Positions 59,513 through 64,000 of a stretch of 64,000 nucleotides of DNA are shown here, one piece after another. Under the pieces are notes generated by a model that was not told the origin of the DNA, searched no databases, and was given only the letters and a program-made list of their open reading frames with translations. Source of the DNA: JBBBNV01 sp037137075 (GTDB lineage Bacteria > Bacillota > Bacilli > Paenibacillales > NBRC-103111); the NCBI RefSeq assembly GCF_037137075.1, contig NZ_JBBBNV010000023.1:1-64000 (forward strand). Reading direction: 5' to 3'. Positions within the stretch are counted from its first letter, which is position 1, and each line of letters begins with the position of its first letter. The position numbers and the translations under genes are program-made.

Positions 59513-62224
59513 CTAGTCCGAATCCTCCCGCTTGCTGCGTATCCGCATCCCGTCCTCCGTTATAATAAACTGCGTCTCTCCCCCGCTATCAGTGCGTAAA
59601 ATCGATGCGCCATGCTCCTCCAAGCGGCTGACTACCCCGTCATTGGGATGCCCGTAGGCGTTGAACTGCCCCACCGAAATAACCGCGTACTGCGGCCGCC
59701 AATAACCGGCCCAAGCCTCGCTGGTGGAGGACTTGCTTCCGTGGTGGGCCACCTTTAATACATCTATTCCGCCTTGTTCTTGTTGTTTTTCTTCATCTTC
59801 ACCCGCTGCGGCTGCTGCAGTAATGGCCAAGGGCTGCGCCTGATCCGGCGCCGGGACCTGCCTTATCGCGTTCCGCCCATTCCCGGCGGCTTCCGTCTTC
59901 TCCGAAAGGGCAGCCTGCTCCAGCCGATCCAAAATCCGCTGCTCTTCCTCCACTCCGATATCCCCCGTAAACAGAAACGTCTTGTGCAGCATCTTCATCA
60001 GAAAAACTAACGAATGCTCATTTTGCTCATTTTCCACCGTGATTCGGCCTGGTTCTTCCGCCCGCGCGGGAGCCAAAAATGTCAGCTCTGTCTTGGCATC
60101 AACAGCCAGCCTGTCCCCCTCGGAGGCGGCCAGCAGCGGAATCCCCTTGTCCAGAGCCACCGCAAACAGCTGCTCCGAGGCGCTTCCCGATTTGAGCGTA
60201 CCGTTGAAAATCAGGTGCTTGACCGGAATTTGGTCCAGCACGGCAAGCAAGCCGCCGGCATGATCCTGATCCAGATGAGTCACCAGCAGGTAATCGATTT
60301 GGTGGACCCCGCGTTGTTTTAACAAGGGGACCAGCAGCTTGCGCCCGACCTCATACGGATCGCTTCGTGTTTTCCATTCATCCCCGGGCTTCGAAAATGA
60401 AAGCGTCCCCCCGCCGTCAACCAGCACATGCCGATTATGCGGCGTTCGGATCAAAATCGCATCCCCCTGTCCGACGTCCAGCACCTGTACAGTGCCTGTG
60501 CGGTCCAAGCGCAGCGGACTGTACCCATGCCAAAGCAGCAGCGCAAACGCGAGGCCGGCCGCGAGAAAAGGCAAGCGGAGCCCACGCTCCCGCCAAAGCT
60601 CAAAGGTCCAGTACAACGCAGCCAAAAGTACAAAATAGGCCGCCAGCCACCAGATTTCCGGACTTGGCCATACCAGCTCCAGCGAATTTACGTTTGCCGC
60701 CATGCCTACCAGCCAAAATGTCGCTTCATTCAGTCTGGAGGTGAGCCAGGCTATTCCTCGGGCCAGCCAGGGAAACAGGTAGGACAGGAGTAAAGCCGCC
60801 GATCCGAGCGGGAGCGTAACAAAGCTGATTAGCGGCACGAGCAGCAGATTCGCAAACCAGGACAGCAATGAGAATTGGTTAAAATAATAGACGGACAGCG
60901 GAAAAGAAACCGCCTGCGCCACGGTTGTCACTGCCAAAGCGCTGCGAACGGATTCCCGCTGCACAGGCAGCCAGCCCATCACCGGCGGCACACCGGCGAT
61001 AAGCCCGATCGTAACGAGAAACGACAGCTGAAACCCGACATCGAACAAATAATACGGCTCCCACAGCAGCATGAGGATTCCTGTCAGGCACACCAGATTC
61101 AGCCCGTCCTTCAGCAAATTGCGGCGCGCCGCATACAGGGCCAGCATCCCCATAATTCCGGCCCTGAGCACGGACGGCGCCCCGCCGGACAGCAAAACAT
61201 AGAACGGGATCAGACAGATGCAGAGCGTCAAATTGCGTTCCCGGGTCAACCCGGCCAAGCGGAATATCCACATGCAGCCGCCTACGAATACAGCCACATG
61301 CAGCCCTGAAATAGCCAATATATGGGTCAGACCAAGCTGTGAGAACTGCTGAAACTGCTGCGGGTCCAAATCGTCCTGAAGCCCGATAATCAGCCCCTTC
61401 ATAAACCCGCCCTCCTGTTTTCCAAATAGCTCGTCCAGCCGGTTGCCGAGTCCGATACGGACAGCATCATTCAAACGAAGCAGGCGCAGCCAGGGGGCTT
61501 CGCGCCACAAAGCGGGAGGCTGAAGCTCAAAGGCATCGAGTCCTTTGGCCGCTGCCAGCCAGTGAATATGGTTGCGCTTTAAATATTGCCGGTAATCGAA
61601 AGCGCCATAATTTGTAGCCGTCCCCGGCTCGCGCAGCTCGGCGCTCCATGTTATCCGATCGCCTCTCTGCCACTGCCGGGCGAGCTGCTGCTCCTCCGGT
61701 GTCATTAGTCGCACGCTAACCTGAATAAGCTCCCGCACCGGCAGCGCCTCTTCCCAAGCTCCCGCCTCATCGCCGTCTGTTTGCTCCATGGACGGGGATG
61801 CCGGCTCCAGCTTCGGCACAAATACCGTTTCAACGCGGGCGGTAAAGCTCAGGCGGTCGCCGTCAACCTCAGCCCTGGAAACAATTTCACCTTGAAAGCC
61901 AAGCATGCCCTCCGCCTGAATGGCCGGTATACTGCGGGCAAGCAGAGACAAATCCGATACATTCCGGGCTTCGTTCCAGCCGTACATGCCCATCGCAGTG
62001 CCGAACAGCAGCAGCATATACAGCCATGAGGCTCGTCGGAATTCCAAGGCAGCTATAAGCACCATCGTCAAACAGCAGCCCAAGGCCAGCTCCCAGGACA
62101 TCCACGGCTGCGGAAAACGCCAGGCCGCTGCACTGCCGCCAACCCATAACACCGCTGCCGCCACCACCGGCCTACGAACAGACGGCACCAACGACCGGCG
62201 TTCCCCGGTTTGAATTTTTTCCAT
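59513..62224 (-). CDS. comEC: Competence protein ComEC (DNA uptake channel)
   Basis: ComEC forms the channel through which single-stranded DNA enters during natural transformation. The 904-residue protein has an N-terminal DUF4131 region with membrane segments, the Competence membrane domain (LTHILAISGLHVAVFVGG, YVLLSGGAPSVLRAGIMGMLALYAAR), and a C-terminal metallo-beta-lactamase-like domain (VLDVGQGDAILI, LLVTHLDQDHAGGL, LKVAHHGSKSST) thought to degrade the non-transported strand. The start at 62224 follows GAGGAAG; an earlier ATG at 62278 falls in a hairpin. Upstream is comEB; the usual neighbour holA is far away in this window. Confidence 0.95.
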   Translation of the reverse strand: MEKIQTGERRSLVPSVRRPVVAAAVLWVGGSAAAWRFPQPWMSWELALGCCLTMVLIAALEFRRASWLYMLLLFGTAMGMYGWNEARNVSDLSLLARSIPAIQAEGMLGFQGEIVSRAEVDGDRLSFTARVETVFVPKLEPASPSMEQTDGDEAGAWEEALPVRELIQVSVRLMTPEEQQLARQWQRGDRITWSAELREPGTATNYGAFDYRQYLKRNHIHWLAAAKGLDAFELQPPALWREAPWLRLLRLNDAVRIGLGNRLDELFGKQEGGFMKGLIIGLQDDLDPQQFQQFSQLGLTHILAISGLHVAVFVGGCMWIFRLAGLTRERNLTLCICLIPFYVLLSGGAPSVLRAGIMGMLALYAARRNLLKDGLNLVCLTGILMLLWEPYYLFDVGFQLSFLVTIGLIAGVPPVMGWLPVQRESVRSALAVTTVAQAVSFPLSVYYFNQFSLLSWFANLLLVPLISFVTLPLGSAALLLSYLFPWLARGIAWLTSRLNEATFWLVGMAANVNSLELVWPSPEIWWLAAYFVLLAALYWTFELWRERGLRLPFLAAGLAFALLLWHGYSPLRLDRTGTVQVLDVGQGDAILIRTPHNRHVLVDGGGTLSFSKPGDEWKTRSDPYEVGRKLLVPLLKQRGVHQIDYLLVTHLDQDHAGGLLAVLDQIPVKHLIFNGTLKSGSASEQLFAVALDKGIPLLAASEGDRLAVDAKTELTFLAPARAEEPGRITVENEQNEHSLVFLMKMLHKTFLFTGDIGVEEEQRILDRLEQAALSEKTEAAGNGRNAIRQVPAPDQAQPLAITAAAAAGEDEEKQQEQGGIDVLKVAHHGSKSSTSEAWAGYWRPQYAVISVGQFNAYGHPNDGVVSRLEEHGASILRTDSGGETQFIITEDGMRIRSKREDSD

Positions 62225-62257
62225 GCTTCTTCCTCTTTTCTTGTTTCGAACGACAAA

Positions 62258-62299
62258 AAGAACCTCTTCCCGCAGCATCCCGCGAAAAAAGAGGTTCTT
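62258..62299 (-). terminator. Hairpin between comEB and comEC
   Basis: AAGAACCTCTT (62258-62268) and AAGAGGTTCTT (62289-62299) form an 11-bp perfect stem; on the minus strand it is followed by TTTTT. It lies 34 bases before the comEC start and so could act as a terminator or attenuator inside the operon. Confidence 0.6.
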
Positions 62300-62405
62300 C
62301 CCCTGGTTACAGTATTCGGTTTAACAAGCCGGCAAGGCGTTTCCCCTGAAGCACCTCTATACCATTACTTGCCGCTACATCCCGCAAAGCGGGATCGGCT
62401 AACGG

Positions 62406-62918
62406 TTAGTTGGTGACCTCAAGCTGCGTTCCGCCAGGCGCCTCATACCCGGTCATGCGCCGGAATACGATTCCCCGGCTCTCCAGCAGCGCCCGCACCT
62501 TCTCATTGTCCTTCGGATACGGCCGGTGGTAGACGATTTCCACAATGCCGCTATTGGCGAGCATATTGGCGCATGTCCAGCACGGCTGATCCGTCACATA
62601 GACGGTCGAGCCCTCACGGTCGTGCCGGTCCGTAAAGAGCAGCAAATTTTGCTCGGCATGAATCGTCCGGATGCAGCGCTGCTTTTTTACAATTTCCTCG
62701 CGCCCGTCCGTCACCTTCAGCTCCAGCTCTTCCACAATCATGCATCCGGCTTCGCCGCAATCCGGGGCTCCCATCGGCGCTCCGTTATAAGCTGTGCCGA
62801 GCAGCTTCTTCCCCTGCACCAGCACAGCTCCCACATGACGCCGCAGGCATTGTGAACGCGTGGACACCATATAGGCAATATCCATGAAATACGTATCCCA
62901 GTCTTTACGAATCGTCAT
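62406..62918 (-). CDS. comEB: dCMP deaminase family protein ComEB
   Basis: ComEB is a deoxycytidylate deaminase homologue encoded in the comE operon; it is not strictly required for transformation in Bacillus. The 170-residue protein has the zinc-site motifs HAE (His87, Glu89) and PCWTC (Cys113, Cys116), and an allosteric-type insert (GAPDCGEAGCMIVEE). It probably converts dCMP to dUMP. It lies upstream of comEC in the same direction; comEA is not visible. Between it and the metY gene lie 48 bases. Confidence 0.95.
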   Translation of the reverse strand: MTIRKDWDTYFMDIAYMVSTRSQCLRRHVGAVLVQGKKLLGTAYNGAPMGAPDCGEAGCMIVEELELKVTDGREEIVKKQRCIRTIHAEQNLLLFTDRHDREGSTVYVTDQPCWTCANMLANSGIVEIVYHRPYPKDNEKVRALLESRGIVFRRMTGYEAPGGTQLEVTN

Positions 62919-62966
62919 ACCTGCTCGAATCCTTTCACTTGCATTCCTGCTGGTACTGCAATCTGT

Positions 62967-64000
62967 TTAGTTCTGACTGGCAGCAAGAGCCTGGTCCAAA
63001 TCGGCCAAAATATCGTTGATGCCTTCTGTACCAATCGAAACGCGGACCATCCCCGGCGTTACGCCGGCGCTGGCCTGCTCCGCCTCGCTCAGTTGCTGAT
63101 GGGTCGTGCTGGCCGGGTGAATAATCAGCGATTTGGAATCGCCTACGTTCGCCAGATGGGAGAACAGCTTCACGCTGTTAATGAGCTTCCGTCCGGCGTC
63201 TACACCGCCCTTAATGCCAAAGGTCAGGATCGCCCCTTGTCCGTTCGGCAAATATTTTTGAGCCAGCTCGTAGGAAGGATGGCTTGGCAAACCGGCATAG
63301 CTGACCCATTCAACCGCTGAGTGCTGCTCCAGATGCTTCGCTACAGCGAGCGCATTGCTGCTGTGCCGTTCCATACGCAGGTGAAGTGTTTCCAGCCCTT
63401 GCAGCAGCAGGAACGAGTTGAACGGGGAAATAGCCGCCCCCATGTCGCGCAGCAGCTGCACGCGGGCTTTAATGATATAGGCAATCGGTCCAACTGCATC
63501 GGCATACACGATACCGTGGTAGCTTGGATCAGGCTCGGTCAGGCCCGGGAACTTGCCGCTGGCTTTCCAGTCGAACTTGCCGCCGTCGACAATGACGCCG
63601 CCAATCGAGGTGCCGTGACCGCCAATAAACTTCGTTGCGGAGTGAACCACAATATCCGCGCCATGCTCAATCGGACGCAGCAGGAACGGGCTCGGGAACG
63701 TATTGTCCACAATCAGCGGCAGACCGTGCTCATGGGCAATTGCTGCAACCGCGGCAATATCAAGCACATCCCCTTTGGGATTGCCAATCGTCTCCGCGTA
63801 CAGTGCCTTCGTTTTCTCCGTAATGGCAGCGCGGAAATTTTCCGGATTGGACGGATCCACGAATTTGACGTTAATGCCGAGCTTGGCCAGCGTAGTTGAA
63901 AACAGGTTGTACGTTCCCCCGTACAGGCTTGAAGCGGATACAATCTCGTCTCCGGCTCCCGCAATGTTCAGAAGGGAGTACGTAATTGCTGCTTGTCCTG
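62967..64000 (-). CDS. metY: O-acetylhomoserine sulfhydrylase, PLP-dependent (5' end outside window)
   Basis: Cys/Met metabolism PLP enzyme that makes homocysteine directly from O-acetylhomoserine and sulfide. The open frame runs to the right window edge (GQAAITYSLLNIAGAGDEIVSASSLYGGTYNLFSTTLAKLGI precedes the part with a visible Met), so the true start is outside. The PLP lysine is in VHSATKFIGGHGTSIGG, and the C-terminal HPASTTHQQLSEAEQ and VRVSIGTEGINDILADLDQAL are typical of MetY, not of cystathionine gamma-synthase. It supplies homocysteine, the substrate of MetE in this window. About 430 residues would be the full length. Confidence 0.92.
   Translation of the reverse strand, partial: GQAAITYSLLNIAGAGDEIVSASSLYGGTYNLFSTTLAKLGINVKFVDPSNPENFRAAITEKTKALYAETIGNPKGDVLDIAAVAAIAHEHGLPLIVDNTFPSPFLLRPIEHGADIVVHSATKFIGGHGTSIGGVIVDGGKFDWKASGKFPGLTEPDPSYHGIVYADAVGPIAYIIKARVQLLRDMGAAISPFNSFLLLQGLETLHLRMERHSSNALAVAKHLEQHSAVEWVSYAGLPSHPSYELAQKYLPNGQGAILTFGIKGGVDAGRKLINSVKLFSHLANVGDSKSLIIHPASTTHQQLSEAEQASAGVTPGMVRVSIGTEGINDILADLDQALAASQN

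Overview
The window looks like a chromosomal segment from an endospore-forming Gram-positive bacterium of the Paenibacillaceae (Paenibacillus or a close relative). The evidence is the spore genes gpr, spoIIP and yqxA, the comEB/comEC, holA and rpsT block, many genes with strong AGGAGG-type ribosome binding sites, moderately high GC, and roc/put genes of the Bacillales type. No rRNA or tRNA gene was recognised.

Left end (1-10.9 kb): the end of an IS66-family element, then a type III-B CRISPR-Cas locus. Six cmr genes (cmr1-2-3-4-5-6) and a seventh gene for a PD-(D/E)XK-like nuclease (DUF6602-like) form one leftward operon with ATGA-type junctions. Two CRISPR arrays with the same 32-nt type I-C-like repeat flank the operon in the same orientation (5 repeats on the left, 12 plus one decayed copy on the right). 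Both also read leftward from nearly identical leaders. No cas1, cas2, cas6, type I-C effector or CARF-domain effector is visible, so the locus probably depends on genes elsewhere. The DUF6602-like gene is the best candidate here for an undescribed CRISPR ancillary component.

10.9-23 kb: a leftward operon for a secreted intradiol-dioxygenase-like lipoprotein, an anchored RCC1-repeat protein and an MFS transporter fused to a cupin domain. It is divergent from a catE-like extradiol dioxygenase. Next come a phosphotransferase broken by one in-frame stop, a nucleotidyltransferase, a serine hydrolase, an AT-rich patch with two unrecognised genes, a small lipoprotein and an orphan MreB-like protein.

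23-36.5 kb: a cobalamin-regulated block. metE and the cbiMNQO cobalt transporter each lie behind a leftward cobalamin riboswitch and an intrinsic terminator. Then come yqxA, spoIIP and gpr (sporulation and germination), rpsT, holA, and an anti-sigma/ECF sigma pair.

36.5-59.5 kb: catabolic and surface functions. These are an IclR-SDR-FAH sugar-acid cluster, a secreted LRR/stalk-domain protein, a two-component system, an M29 aminopeptidase, yqkE, a CDF metal exporter, the arginine/ornithine/proline catabolic set (rocD, P5C dehydrogenase, proline dehydrogenase, arginase), a small secreted protein, an alpha/beta hydrolase, a ten-repeat BIG2 protein, a DUF2264 protein and an exported cyclophilin. 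In Bacillus subtilis comEC lies close to holA, so this stretch separates two parts of a usually compact block.

Right end (59.5-64 kb): comEC, comEB and the 3' part of an O-acetylhomoserine sulfhydrylase gene that runs out of the window.
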